Part shown: positions 25,792-34,100 of the stretch, in pieces | Layout of the letters: each line of letters opens with the position of its first letter | Numbering within the stretch: the first letter of the stretch is position 1 | DNA from: Acidobacteriota bacterium | GTDB taxonomy: Bacteria > Acidobacteriota > Terriglobia > Bryobacterales > Bryobacteraceae | Assembly: GCA_025352795.1 (NCBI GenBank) | Contig: JANXSF010000087.1 | Location: forward strand, 100,686-164,685 | Direction: 5' to 3' | Length of the DNA stretch: 64,000 nt | Program-made: the position numbers and the translations under genes | Notes under the pieces: model-generated | Seen by the model: the letters and a program-made list of their open reading frames with translations, nothing else | The model's database searches: none | Told to the model about the DNA's origin: nothing

Positions 25792-27154
25792 CCCCCTACA
25801 ATGTTTTCTTCTGCTCTTCCCGATTGCTGCTTTCAGCGCGCAGGCTGATCTCATCGTCAGCGGACGTTGGGTGGTGACCATGGATGGCTCACGGCGCGTT
25901 CTTGAAAATGCTTCGGTGGCTGTGAATGGAGATCATATTGTTGCTGTTGGGCCCACTGCGGAAATCGTAAAGAACTGGACCGCCAAGCAGCGAATTGATG
26001 TAAGCGACGGCATCGTTGCCCCTGGTTTAATCAACACTCATACGCACGCGCCCATGTCTTTGCTGAGGGGCATTGCCGACGATCTAAAATTACAGGATTG
26101 GTTGGAAAAATATATCTTCCCGATAGAAGCCAAGTTCGTGAATCCTGATTTTATTCGTTGGGGCACCCGTCTGGCATGCCTTGAAATGATGTTGGGTGGC
26201 ACCACCACGTACACCGACATGTACTATTTCGAAGAGGTCATTGCAGAGACCACCAAAGAAGCTGGCATGCGCGCAGTGTTAGGGCAAACTGTGATTGGGT
26301 TTCCAGTGGCCGATGCCAAGACCCCTGCCGACGCACTGCAACGTACCGAGAACTTTTTCCGCAAGTATAAAAAAGATCCGCTGATTACCCCCGCTGTGGC
26401 GCCCCATGCAGCCTATACGAATTCTGATCAAACGCTGAAGAGTTGTCGGGCGCTTGCCAACCGTTATGACAGACCGTTGATCATTCATCTATCGGAGACC
26501 AAGCGCGAGAACGACGAAATGATGGTGAAGCGCGGCATGAGTCCCACCAAGCTTTTGGAATCGTTAGGAGTACTGGAAGGTCGCACCATTGCTGCCCATG
26601 GGATTTGGTTGGACGATGCGGACCTGGACATTTTGAAGCGCCGTGGAACTGGTTTGGCCCATTGCCCTTCCAGCAATATGAAACTGGCCAGTGGGATTGC
26701 ACCGGTGACGAAAATTTTAGACATGGGCATTGCCATGGGTTTGGGTCCCGATGGACCAGCGGGATCGAACAACGATTTCAATATGTTTGAGGAGATGGAT
26801 TTGGCGGCCAAGTTGGCGAAGATTTCCACCATGAATCCGCAGGCATTGCCCGCCATGCAGGCTTTGGAGATGGCTACCATTACCGGTGCACGGGCGCTTG
26901 GTATGGAAAAAGAAATCGGATCGCTGGAAGTGGGCAAGAAGGCCGACATGATGATTGTGCACACCCGACGGGCTCATGCGCAGCCATTGTTCAATCCCGT
27001 ATCGCAATTGGTTTACGCATTGAAGGCATCGGATGTTTCTGACGTTATCATCAATGGGAAAATTGTGGTTCGCAATCGACGTTCGCTGACCTTGGATTAC
27101 AACGCCATCTTGAACCAGGCATCAGTTTACGGTGCAAGGATCGCCGCGAAATAA
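25775..27154 (+). CDS. Amidohydrolase, MTA/SAH deaminase-like, with signal peptide
   Basis: A 459-aa metal-dependent hydrolase of the chlorohydrolase/5-methylthioadenosine-S-adenosylhomocysteine deaminase group. The metal site is visible as NTHTHAPMSLLRG (HxH), HLSETKREN, AAHGIWLDDAD and GPDGPAGSNND. It begins with a hydrophobic leader (FNPLQCFLLLFPIAAFSAQA), which predicts export; homologues in most bacteria are cytoplasmic. The ATG at 25775 lies inside cdd; an earlier in-frame ATG at 25751 would add eight residues before the leader. In this operon it probably deaminates an adenosine derivative outside the membrane, providing a nucleoside for the transporter. Confidence 0.85.
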   Translation: MRHLFNPLQCFLLLFPIAAFSAQADLIVSGRWVVTMDGSRRVLENASVAVNGDHIVAVGPTAEIVKNWTAKQRIDVSDGIVAPGLINTHTHAPMSLLRGIADDLKLQDWLEKYIFPIEAKFVNPDFIRWGTRLACLEMMLGGTTTYTDMYYFEEVIAETTKEAGMRAVLGQTVIGFPVADAKTPADALQRTENFFRKYKKDPLITPAVAPHAAYTNSDQTLKSCRALANRYDRPLIIHLSETKRENDEMMVKRGMSPTKLLESLGVLEGRTIAAHGIWLDDADLDILKRRGTGLAHCPSSNMKLASGIAPVTKILDMGIAMGLGPDGPAGSNNDFNMFEEMDLAAKLAKISTMNPQALPAMQALEMATITGARALGMEKEIGSLEVGKKADMMIVHTRRAHAQPLFNPVSQLVYALKASDVSDVIINGKIVVRNRRSLTLDYNAILNQASVYGARIAAK

Positions 27155-27329
27155 CAAATGGAAAGCAATTGCTTTTCGGATAAAGCATTAGCCCATAGGC
27201 ATACGTTCCTCAGTACAACCTGCCCCTGACAGTAGTGAGAATTCTCTTCTCGCCTCCGCACTATAAATAGAACAAACAATTTAATACTGGCGTGGAACAA
27301 GTTTCCGCGAACCAGACAGATGCGGAGGC

Positions 27330-28064
27330 ATGGTGAGAACAATTTCTTTTTCTATGATTCAAGTAGTAACCGTAGCGGCATTGTCGCTGGTGAGCAGTAG
27401 CCCTGCGATTGGTGGAATTATTGCGGACAGAATCACCTGGGTGGCAAACACCAACACGGTGACTGATTATGATTTCGGGGTCCAGGCTGCTGGGACCACA
27501 ACAACATACAACACCGCTGGTGGATTGAATGCCGCAGGTCTCAACTTTGCAGGTATTGCCGCTTTTTCAGGAAGTCCTAATTTTAAGGTGGCCGCAGGAA
27601 GTGGCAGTCTCACTCCTTGGTTTTACTATGGAACGGGGGCAGTTGGAGTGTCCGATACCGTGGTGGAAGGCTTTGCCCTTCCAAAAATTCGCATCACGTT
27701 TACTGGCGGACCAGTGACAGCATTCGCCATGGATATCAGTGCAAATTTAGCAGCCAGCATTCTTGTAACGCCGCAAGTCATAGTTGGAACTACGGTCACT
27801 ACACTTAGCCAACCAGCAGCACCGAATGTTCAATCGTTTGTGTTTTACGGAATTACTTCAACCACAGGATTCAGCTACATTGACATTACTCCGCAGACCG
27901 CAAACGCTTACGCCATCATTGACAACATCTCCTACGGCACAGCCGGGGCAGGCGGTCCACCACCATCGGAAACTCCGGAAGTTACTACTATTCTGAGTGT
28001 CGCTGCTGGCCTGTTTGTTTTGGCCTACCGGCGCAAAGAAGATGTCGGCATGCAAGCTGCTTAA
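27330..28064 (+). CDS. PEP-CTERM-like exported protein
   Basis: A 244-aa protein with a signal peptide (to about residue 28), a low-complexity Thr/Ala/Gly-rich beta-type body and a C-terminal sorting tail. The tail has a Pro-Glu motif variant (SETPEVTTILS), a hydrophobic helix (VAAGLFVLAYRRKE) and basic residues, as in PEP-CTERM proteins anchored and processed by exosortase. The motif is less canonical than that of the second such protein at 36.6 kb. A strong ribosome binding site (GCGGAGG) precedes the ATG. No exosortase gene lies in the window. Confidence 0.7.
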   Translation: MVRTISFSMIQVVTVAALSLVSSSPAIGGIIADRITWVANTNTVTDYDFGVQAAGTTTTYNTAGGLNAAGLNFAGIAAFSGSPNFKVAAGSGSLTPWFYYGTGAVGVSDTVVEGFALPKIRITFTGGPVTAFAMDISANLAASILVTPQVIVGTTVTTLSQPAAPNVQSFVFYGITSTTGFSYIDITPQTANAYAIIDNISYGTAGAGGPPPSETPEVTTILSVAAGLFVLAYRRKEDVGMQAA

Positions 28065-28094
28065 CCCGCTCCCCCAGTGCGGCGCAGCAAGGTA

Positions 28095-28151
28095 GACGTC
28101 CTCGCCTGTCCGGTTCGTAAATTGCGAACTAAGTGGAAAGACGAGGACGTC
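28095..28151. repeat. Nested palindrome in intergenic region
   Basis: GACGTCCTCG (28095-28104) and CGAGGACGTC (28142-28151) form a perfect 10-bp inverted repeat. A second inverted pair GTTCG/CGAAC sits at its centre, giving a long imperfect hairpin. It follows the PEP-CTERM gene and is followed within 20 bases by a second dispersed element, so this 235-base gap is packed with palindromes rather than genes. Confidence 0.65.
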
Positions 28152-28167
28152 AGGCACGAAGATTCGA

Positions 28168-28197
28168 TACCGAGCCGCGACCGCGAGGGAGTCGGTA
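28168..28197. repeat. Dispersed palindromic repeat, copy 1
   Basis: A 30-base element with terminal TACCGA/TCGGTA arms and a core CCGCGACCGCGAGGGAGT. A variant copy is present at 33094-33120 in another intergenic gap. Short elements with a CCGCGACCG...AGGGAG core recur between genes in acidobacterial and planctomycete genomes as I recall them; that is general knowledge, not a search result. Function is unknown. Confidence 0.6.
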
Positions 28198-28299
28198 GGC
28201 TGTCGCTTACCTCAAAAACCGCTCTATTGTTTTGGTGTTGCTCACCATCCCACACACCCGCCTAGCGGTGTTTACTTGTAAAGCGATATACTGCAACAG

Positions 28300-29562
28300 A
28301 TGGATTTCCCAAGACTTCTCACTGTAAAACAGAACTTTCCAGACCACCAGTTGGCCGATGTTCGTGGTTCGGTGCTGGCCGAATTGCAGTCATCACAATT
28401 CGCCTCGCGTGTCATACCAGGGGGCCGAGTTGCTATCGGCGTCGGCAGCAGGGGCATTGTCAACATTGCCACCATTGTCCGGGCAGTAGTGGATTATTGG
28501 AAGTCCCAAGGATGCAACCCGTTCATTTTTCCCGCAATGGGAAGCCATGGTGCGGCCACTGCCCAAGGCCAGGCCGACGTCCTGGCGCACTACGGCATAG
28601 ACCAAGCCAGCATGGGATGCCCGGTGATCAGTGAACTGCATGTGGTCTCTTTAGGAAAAGATGCCAATGGCATTGAAGCCTTCATGGATAAAAATGCTTT
28701 TGATAGTGACGGCGTTATGCTGGTGGGTCGCGTAAAGTGGCACACCGATTTCGCTGGAAAAATTGAAAGCGGCCTGTTCAAGATGATGGCCATTGGTCTG
28801 GGCAAATTCGCCGGCGCACAGCGCTATCACACATACGCCTATAAGTTAGGTTTGGAACATGTGATTCGCAGCGTGGGGCGGCAGGTTCTGGGATCAGGGA
28901 AAATTCTGGGCGGCTTGGCCATTCTGGAAGATGCCAGTCACCACACCGGCAAAGTTGCCGCAGTTCCAGTGGAAGCCATGGAGCAGCGCGAGGAAGAATT
29001 ACTGGAGCTGGTGAAATCCTGGATGGGACGCATACCCATGGATTTGGACATTCTCATTCTTACCGAAATCGGGAAAAATATTTCTGGTGCCGGCATGGAT
29101 ACGAAAGTTGTCAACCGCAGCGTGCAGGGCGAATATAATCCCTGGCCCGGTCCAAAATTTCAACGACTCTTCATCCGAGATTTAAGCTCGATGAGCTACG
29201 GCAACGGCGTCGGGCTGGGCATGGGCGACGTGGTTCATGATCGACTTTTAGAAAAGATTGACTGGAATCCAACGCGTATCAATTCATTGACCGCGTCCAC
29301 CCCTGCGGCCATTCGCACTCCGCTCCATTACCCCTCGGATCTGGAATGCCTGAGTTCCATGATGCCCACTGTGGGCAAGCTGGATCAAGCGGAAGTGACC
29401 ATCGGGTGGGTCAGAAATTCGCTGGAGATATCGTCCTTGTTCCTCAGTGAAAACTTACGCGGACAGATTGCCGCCGATGCAACGCTGGAAATTGTTGGTG
29501 CGGCAGAAGCGATGGCTTTCGATCAACATGGCAATTTAACCAATACGGTTCCAGCTCACTAA
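28300..29562 (+). CDS. LarA/DUF2088 family protein
   Basis: A 420-aa protein related to the N-terminal domain of nickel-dependent lactate racemase LarA (DUF2088). Visible segments: RVAIGVGSRGIVNIATIVRA, FIFPAMGSHGAATAQGQ, and GRVKWHTDFAGKIESGLFKM. LarA itself binds a nickel-pincer cofactor and racemises lactate; many homologues act on other 2-hydroxy acids. No larB, larC or larE cofactor genes are next to it. It precedes the GT39-like gene by three bases. The true substrate cannot be assigned. Confidence 0.7.
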   Translation: MDFPRLLTVKQNFPDHQLADVRGSVLAELQSSQFASRVIPGGRVAIGVGSRGIVNIATIVRAVVDYWKSQGCNPFIFPAMGSHGAATAQGQADVLAHYGIDQASMGCPVISELHVVSLGKDANGIEAFMDKNAFDSDGVMLVGRVKWHTDFAGKIESGLFKMMAIGLGKFAGAQRYHTYAYKLGLEHVIRSVGRQVLGSGKILGGLAILEDASHHTGKVAAVPVEAMEQREEELLELVKSWMGRIPMDLDILILTEIGKNISGAGMDTKVVNRSVQGEYNPWPGPKFQRLFIRDLSSMSYGNGVGLGMGDVVHDRLLEKIDWNPTRINSLTASTPAAIRTPLHYPSDLECLSSMMPTVGKLDQAEVTIGWVRNSLEISSLFLSENLRGQIAADATLEIVGAAEAMAFDQHGNLTNTVPAH

Positions 29563-29565
29563 GCC

Positions 29566-31140
29566 ATGAAATTCCTGGCGCCGCTGGTGGCGTTTCTATT
29601 TCTGCTGACTCCTTCCCTTTGGTTTACCTGGCACAACCAGGATGATCCGCGCTTTGGTGATTTTGGCGATGACGGGCTTTACCTGACGTCGGCCAGAACC
29701 CTGTTCGATGGCGGTGGATATCGCATTCCCAGTCTGCCCGGTGAACCGGCTCAAACCAAATATCCACCTGGGTATCCTGCCCTGCTCGCGGCAGCGTGGG
29801 CCGATGGTGCAACATTTCCTGACAACTTAAAACAGGCCGTCTGGGTGCAATGGCGCATGTTACCAGTGCTGCTGTTGCTGGCCATGCTCTATTGGCAAAG
29901 GCTGGGTTTCACATCCAAATGGCAATGGGGGCTGGCAGCATTGCTGGCCATCAACCCTTACGTCATCTTTTTCAGCGTAATGCTGATGAGTGAAATTCCG
30001 TTCACAGTGTTCCTATTGGCAGTTTTCATTGCATTGAGCGCCGCTGAAAATTGTGGATGGAAATGGGTGGCCATAGCGGGCATCACCGCAGGGCTGGCAT
30101 TCTTGTTCCGCACCGCTGGCGTGGCTTTACTGATTTCCGTGCCTGCTGTATTGTTGCTTCGTCGAAGATTCAATGCGGCTGCTATCTTCTTCGGAACCAT
30201 GGTGCCTGCGGTGGTCGCCTGGGCCGTTTGGTCGAAGCAGCATATGGGCGCGGGCACCGATCTGATTACGCTCTACTACACCAATTACGCCGGATTTCAT
30301 TGGTTGAATTTCCATTGGAATGAGCTGCATCTCTTCCTGTGGAAGAATATCGACGCGTTGCTTTATGGGATTGGCGCGCTGGTGCTGCCCAAAGTCAGTG
30401 AGGCTTTGCCGATGAAGATTTTGACGCAGCTATTGGCAATCGCCACATTACGCGGCTGTTGGAAACTCTCCAAGGAAAAATCGCAGTGGCAATACGCGGC
30501 CTTCGGAGTTGTCTTCCTCGCCATGTTGGCCATCTGGAGTTTTCCGCCGAATGAACGATTCGTCCTGCCCCTGGCACCGCTCTTGTTGGCTGGTTTTTGT
30601 GTAGAGATGAAGGAACTGGTTGGCAATATTCGGAAAGGATTCCATCACAAAGATAGCTCACAACGGGTGGCGGCGAAGATCATGGCTGGAGCCGTTTTCG
30701 CCCTTTTTGCAGGCTGCCTGATGGCTCAACTTTTCACGACATTCAATTTGCTTCCCCGCATGATGGATGAATTCCGCCAGCGCTTGGAACGCAACAAACC
30801 AGCGTTTGCCTGGGTCAAAAACAATCTGCCGTCGGACGCACGAATTTTAGCTGAACAAGACACGCTGGTTTATCTTTATACCGGGCGGAAGTCGGCGAAT
30901 TTGATTATCCCCACGGTTCATATGTATCGCGATGAGCCTAAGCAAATTATGGCCGCCTATTCTGACGCAGTGAACTATGCTCGGAAACATAATCTGAATT
31001 ACCTCTACCTGACAAAGGACGATTTCAGACGGGACCTGGATTTGGAAGACTATCAGAAAATCCAGAAGAGCCTGGAAAAGCCTACAGGGATGGCCAAGGT
31101 TTACGACCAGGGCGGGATTCGGATTTTCAAACTCGATTAA
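29566..31140 (+). CDS. GT39-like polytopic membrane protein
   Basis: A 524-aa membrane protein with about 11 hydrophobic helices. A luminal loop after the first helix carries acidic residues (DPRFGDFGDDGLYL), the position of the catalytic Asp of PMT/ArnT-type glycosyltransferases, and GYRIPSLPGEPAQTKYPPGY follows, reminiscent of the conserved KPP/YPP loop of dolichyl-phosphate-mannose transferases. The C-terminal 130 residues form a soluble domain (FAWVKNNLPSDARILAEQDT). It probably transfers a lipid-linked sugar at the outer face of the inner membrane; acceptor unknown. Confidence 0.7.
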   Translation: MKFLAPLVAFLFLLTPSLWFTWHNQDDPRFGDFGDDGLYLTSARTLFDGGGYRIPSLPGEPAQTKYPPGYPALLAAAWADGATFPDNLKQAVWVQWRMLPVLLLLAMLYWQRLGFTSKWQWGLAALLAINPYVIFFSVMLMSEIPFTVFLLAVFIALSAAENCGWKWVAIAGITAGLAFLFRTAGVALLISVPAVLLLRRRFNAAAIFFGTMVPAVVAWAVWSKQHMGAGTDLITLYYTNYAGFHWLNFHWNELHLFLWKNIDALLYGIGALVLPKVSEALPMKILTQLLAIATLRGCWKLSKEKSQWQYAAFGVVFLAMLAIWSFPPNERFVLPLAPLLLAGFCVEMKELVGNIRKGFHHKDSSQRVAAKIMAGAVFALFAGCLMAQLFTTFNLLPRMMDEFRQRLERNKPAFAWVKNNLPSDARILAEQDTLVYLYTGRKSANLIIPTVHMYRDEPKQIMAAYSDAVNYARKHNLNYLYLTKDDFRRDLDLEDYQKIQKSLEKPTGMAKVYDQGGIRIFKLD

Positions 31141-31320
31141 GGAACGATTCCCCCGGAGACCATTCATTTGGAGAGGACCAGCCCCCAGGGACAATATCGT
31201 TTCAGGTACTGCAATCCAAAAGTAACAGAGCAGGTAGCAAAACGAAATTGGCAGTAAATCCTATGTCTTCCGGTGGGCTTGCTTAATTCTTAAATTCCAA
31301 TGCTGAAGATTGTGTTATCA

Positions 31321-31383
31321 GCGTGCATCGGCGTCCATCAGCGGCCATTAATCTGGGCCGCTGATGGCGCAACCGATGCACGC
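31321..31383. repeat. 63-base hairpin element, possible bidirectional terminator
   Basis: GCGTGCATCGG (31321-31331) pairs with CCGATGCACGC (31373-31383) over 11 perfect bases, and CCATCAGCGGCC (31335-31346) pairs with GGCCGCTGATGG (31356-31367) over 12 perfect bases, separated by a small internal loop and closed by a 9-nt loop. It stands in the 284-base gap between convergent genes (GT39-like and sulfatase), where a terminator is needed, but no U-tract follows the stem. The rest of that gap shows nothing else recognisable. The shape suits a REP- or MITE-like repeat. Confidence 0.7.
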
Positions 31384-31424
31384 CAATAACAACAATTCCG
31401 GCCAGACTAGCTTCAGAATTGACG

Positions 31425-32834
31425 TTAATTCTCTTCCCCGCCACCTTTCACTGACACCGTCGGAGCAGCGTTCACCTTCGGAAGCCATTTGGCGAGTTCC
31501 TTCTTCACTGCTACCGATTCTGGTTTTGAAGCCAGGTTCGTCCATTCCATGGGGTCTTTATTGTGGTCATAGAGCTCCTCTGTGCCATCGCTATACCGGA
31601 TGTAGCGCCAACGCTCGCTGCGCACAGAATGGTTGCCCTGACGAAAGGTGGTGCCTGCCGGTCGGGACCATGGCGCTGTAGGATTTTTAAGAAGAGAAAT
31701 CATGCTCTTCCCTTCCAGCCCCTTCATTGGTTTCAGATTGCAAAGGTCAATTAAAGTGGGGTAGATATCAAGCAGGTTCACCGTTCGCGGACAACTGCCA
31801 CCGGGTCTGGTCACACCTGGGGCCATCACCATAAATACGTTATGGGTAGCCTCCTCCCATAAGCTGAACTTCCGCCAATGCAATTTTTCACCCAGGTGCC
31901 AACCATGATCGCTCCACAGCATCACGATCGTGTCTTTGGCATATGGGCTTTTGTCGAAAGCGTCCAGCACCCGTCCAAGCATGGCATCGGAAAAACTGAT
32001 CGACGCCAAATATCCCTGGACAGCCTGCTTCCATTGGTTATGTTCCAGAATCATTTTGTGATCGCCATTGGGTTTGGCCATGGCGATACCCATTGGAGGC
32101 ACATCGTCAAGGTCGTCCGCCTTCACGCTGGGGAGTTCGATTTTTTCCAACGGGTGCATGTCGAAATATTTTTTAGGCACGTACCACGGAAGATGCGGAC
32201 GGTAGAGTCCGCAGGCCAGAAACAGGGGCTTTTCATGACGTTTAGCCAGTTGTCCAGTCACCCAGTCCACCACTTGGGAATCGCCCATGGCCGCATCTTC
32301 CACACCCGCATCAAGGGGTCCCCAATCGAACTGCGCCATATTGGGAAAGCCGTTGACAGGTGTTTTGGACGGCTTGGGATCAGCGGGCTTTTGTTTGTGC
32401 AGCGAAGGGAAAAATTCATCCCAACTTTGCGGATCAGGAAAGGCGTCGTGATAAATCTTACCGCTACCAATCGCCTTGTAGCCGTGGGCTCGAAAGTGTT
32501 GTGGAATGGTTACTGCCTTTTCCAGAACAGGCGATTTCCTCCACGGCTGATTGTTTTCGTAGACACCGGAAGTTGCCGGGGCAATGCCAGTCATCAAGGC
32601 CGCACGCGATGGATTGCATAGCGGAGCCGCGCAATGAGCGTTGGTGAAAAGCACCCCGCGGGCCGCCAGCCGATCATAATTCGGAGTCTTCGATTGCGGG
32701 TGTCCGCCAAGGCAGCCGATCCAATCGTTCAAATCATCCACAGCGATAAACAGAACGTTGGGTCGGGTGGCGGCAGTTAATGCAGAGGCGCTAAGCCCTG
32801 CACCAAAGCTAGCAAGAAATTTTCGGCGATTCAT
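31425..32834 (-). CDS. Sulfatase (iduronate-2-sulfatase-like), TAT-type leader
   Basis: A 469-aa type I sulfatase. The leader RRKFLASFGAGLSASALTA resembles a twin-arginine signal. The active-site motif CNPSRAALMTG (about residues 72-82) fits C-x-P-S-R, whose Cys becomes formylglycine by a maturase not present here. Metal-binding FIAVDDLNDWIG near the start and SDHGWHLGEKLHW mid-chain complete the site. The closest resemblance is to sulfatases acting on sulfated glycans, as used by soil and marine Acidobacteriota and Planctomycetes. No neighbouring glycoside hydrolase points to a substrate. Confidence 0.92.
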   Translation of the reverse strand: MNRRKFLASFGAGLSASALTAATRPNVLFIAVDDLNDWIGCLGGHPQSKTPNYDRLAARGVLFTNAHCAAPLCNPSRAALMTGIAPATSGVYENNQPWRKSPVLEKAVTIPQHFRAHGYKAIGSGKIYHDAFPDPQSWDEFFPSLHKQKPADPKPSKTPVNGFPNMAQFDWGPLDAGVEDAAMGDSQVVDWVTGQLAKRHEKPLFLACGLYRPHLPWYVPKKYFDMHPLEKIELPSVKADDLDDVPPMGIAMAKPNGDHKMILEHNQWKQAVQGYLASISFSDAMLGRVLDAFDKSPYAKDTIVMLWSDHGWHLGEKLHWRKFSLWEEATHNVFMVMAPGVTRPGGSCPRTVNLLDIYPTLIDLCNLKPMKGLEGKSMISLLKNPTAPWSRPAGTTFRQGNHSVRSERWRYIRYSDGTEELYDHNKDPMEWTNLASKPESVAVKKELAKWLPKVNAAPTVSVKGGGEEN

Positions 32835-33170
32835 AGATGTTCAGCACCTAGCATATACTCTTTAGTGCAAAGTTGAAACGACCCCGCCGGGCCAACTTCT
32901 AGGGTCTTTTACCAGCCACTCTGAAGGGTTCTGCGCATTGGATCGCTGGGCAAGCAACGTTATAACTAAATAGAACAGAAACGAAATTTGATCTCCTGAT
33001 TGCCGTAGCACTAAAGCTGAATGGGGCGGGGTGGACTGGATTCCTTAAGTGGAGTTTGTCTTCCCTGCCCCATTTGCTCGTAGGTATATCCGCTACCGAT
33101 CCGTGACCGCAAGGGAGTGGTTTTTTAGCCGCGGAGATTCAGTCCTACCTACGCTGACAATTCGGGAAGA
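32835..33170. other. 336-base intergenic region with palindromes
   Basis: No gene is visible. It contains two inverted repeats: AATGGGGCGGGG near 33019 pairing with CCCTGCCCCATT near 33064 (11 of 12 bases), and CGTAGGTA (33079-33086) pairing with TACCTACG (33146-33153), which brackets a copy of the dispersed repeat. The start side probably holds the sulfatase promoter. Confidence 0.5.
33094..33120. repeat. Dispersed palindromic repeat, copy 2
   Basis: TACCGATCCGTGACCGC followed by AAGGGAGTGG, differing from copy 1 (28168-28197) at a few positions, then a run of six T. It is bracketed by 8-bp terminal inverted repeats CGTAGGTA/TACCTACG (33079-33153). The stem and T-run could also terminate transcription read from left to right, but the neighbouring genes are both on the minus strand. 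Confidence 0.6.
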
Positions 33171-34079
33171 TTAAGCCTTATCGTAAGCGGCATAGAGCTT
33201 CATCAACTTCTTCAAATCGGCAATATCCGCTGCCGCAGTATTCACCAGCGGAGGGCGTACTGGGCCGCCACGCAATCCGGGAATCATATCCATGGCAGAC
33301 TTCATAATGCTCACCTCATAACCCTTCATGCGGTCGCGCAGGGCATACAGAGGATGCACATACTTGGCCATCAAAGCATTCATCGCTTCGCGGTCGCCTT
33401 TCAAACCGGCATCGGCTATCGCAAACGACATTTTCGGAGAAATGTTAGAAATGCTCGACGTGTAAGCTTGGCAACCAATGGCAAAATACCCTGGGGCGCA
33501 ATCATCGCCAATGCCGCCAACCCAAGTCAAACGGTCGCCGATGGTTTGCATGATGCGTTGATATTTGCGCATATCCCCCTGGCCGTCTTTCCACATTTTC
33601 AGATTCGGAACCGCATCGCAAAGCCGACCTACTTGCGCGGCAGTGAACGCCGCCCAATCGCGAGTGTAGAAGCTTAAGGGCAATCCACATGCATCGTTGA
33701 TCGCTTTGAAGTAGGCGATCATCCCGGCCTCTGGCGCATTAATGTAATATGGTGGCATCACCAACAGTGCCGATGCACCGGCCTTTTCCATCTTCTTCGC
33801 CATATGGCAGGCCATCACGGTGTTGTAACCAACGCCAGCAACAATCGGCATACGACCCTTCACCGTCTTCACGGTGACCCGCACAACTTCAATTGATTCC
33901 TCAGGTGTCATGGAGTAGACTTCACCCGTCCCACCTGTCGCCACCATTGCGCAAAACGGATGTTTGGCCATCCAATCCACGTTTTGTTCGAGCGCGGGAA
34001 GGTCGAGCGACAGATCATCTTTGAAGGGCGTGACAGGAAATCCAAATACGCCATGGAATTGCTTTTTGGGATCGACCAT
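33171..34079 (-). CDS. 5-dehydro-4-deoxyglucarate dehydratase-like (DapA family)
   Basis: A 302-aa class I aldolase-fold protein. It converts 5-keto-4-deoxyglucarate to 2-oxoglutarate semialdehyde with loss of water and CO2 in the glucarate pathway. Signatures: GVFGFPVTPF, ATGGTGEVYSMTPEES, the Tyr-containing LSFYTRDWAAF, and the Schiff-base Lys in LKMWKDGQGD. It sits 21 bases downstream of glucarate dehydratase in the same orientation, which supports this assignment over other DapA-family activities. The following semialdehyde dehydrogenase is not in the window. Confidence 0.85.
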   Translation of the reverse strand: MVDPKKQFHGVFGFPVTPFKDDLSLDLPALEQNVDWMAKHPFCAMVATGGTGEVYSMTPEESIEVVRVTVKTVKGRMPIVAGVGYNTVMACHMAKKMEKAGASALLVMPPYYINAPEAGMIAYFKAINDACGLPLSFYTRDWAAFTAAQVGRLCDAVPNLKMWKDGQGDMRKYQRIMQTIGDRLTWVGGIGDDCAPGYFAIGCQAYTSSISNISPKMSFAIADAGLKGDREAMNALMAKYVHPLYALRDRMKGYEVSIMKSAMDMIPGLRGGPVRPPLVNTAAADIADLKKLMKLYAAYDKA

Positions 34080-34100
34080 TTTAAAATCCTTGAGTTAAAA

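Noticed and set aside
27162..27175. Terminator after the amidohydrolase gene
   Set aside because: AAAGCAATTGCTTT is a loop-free palindrome without a following U-tract.
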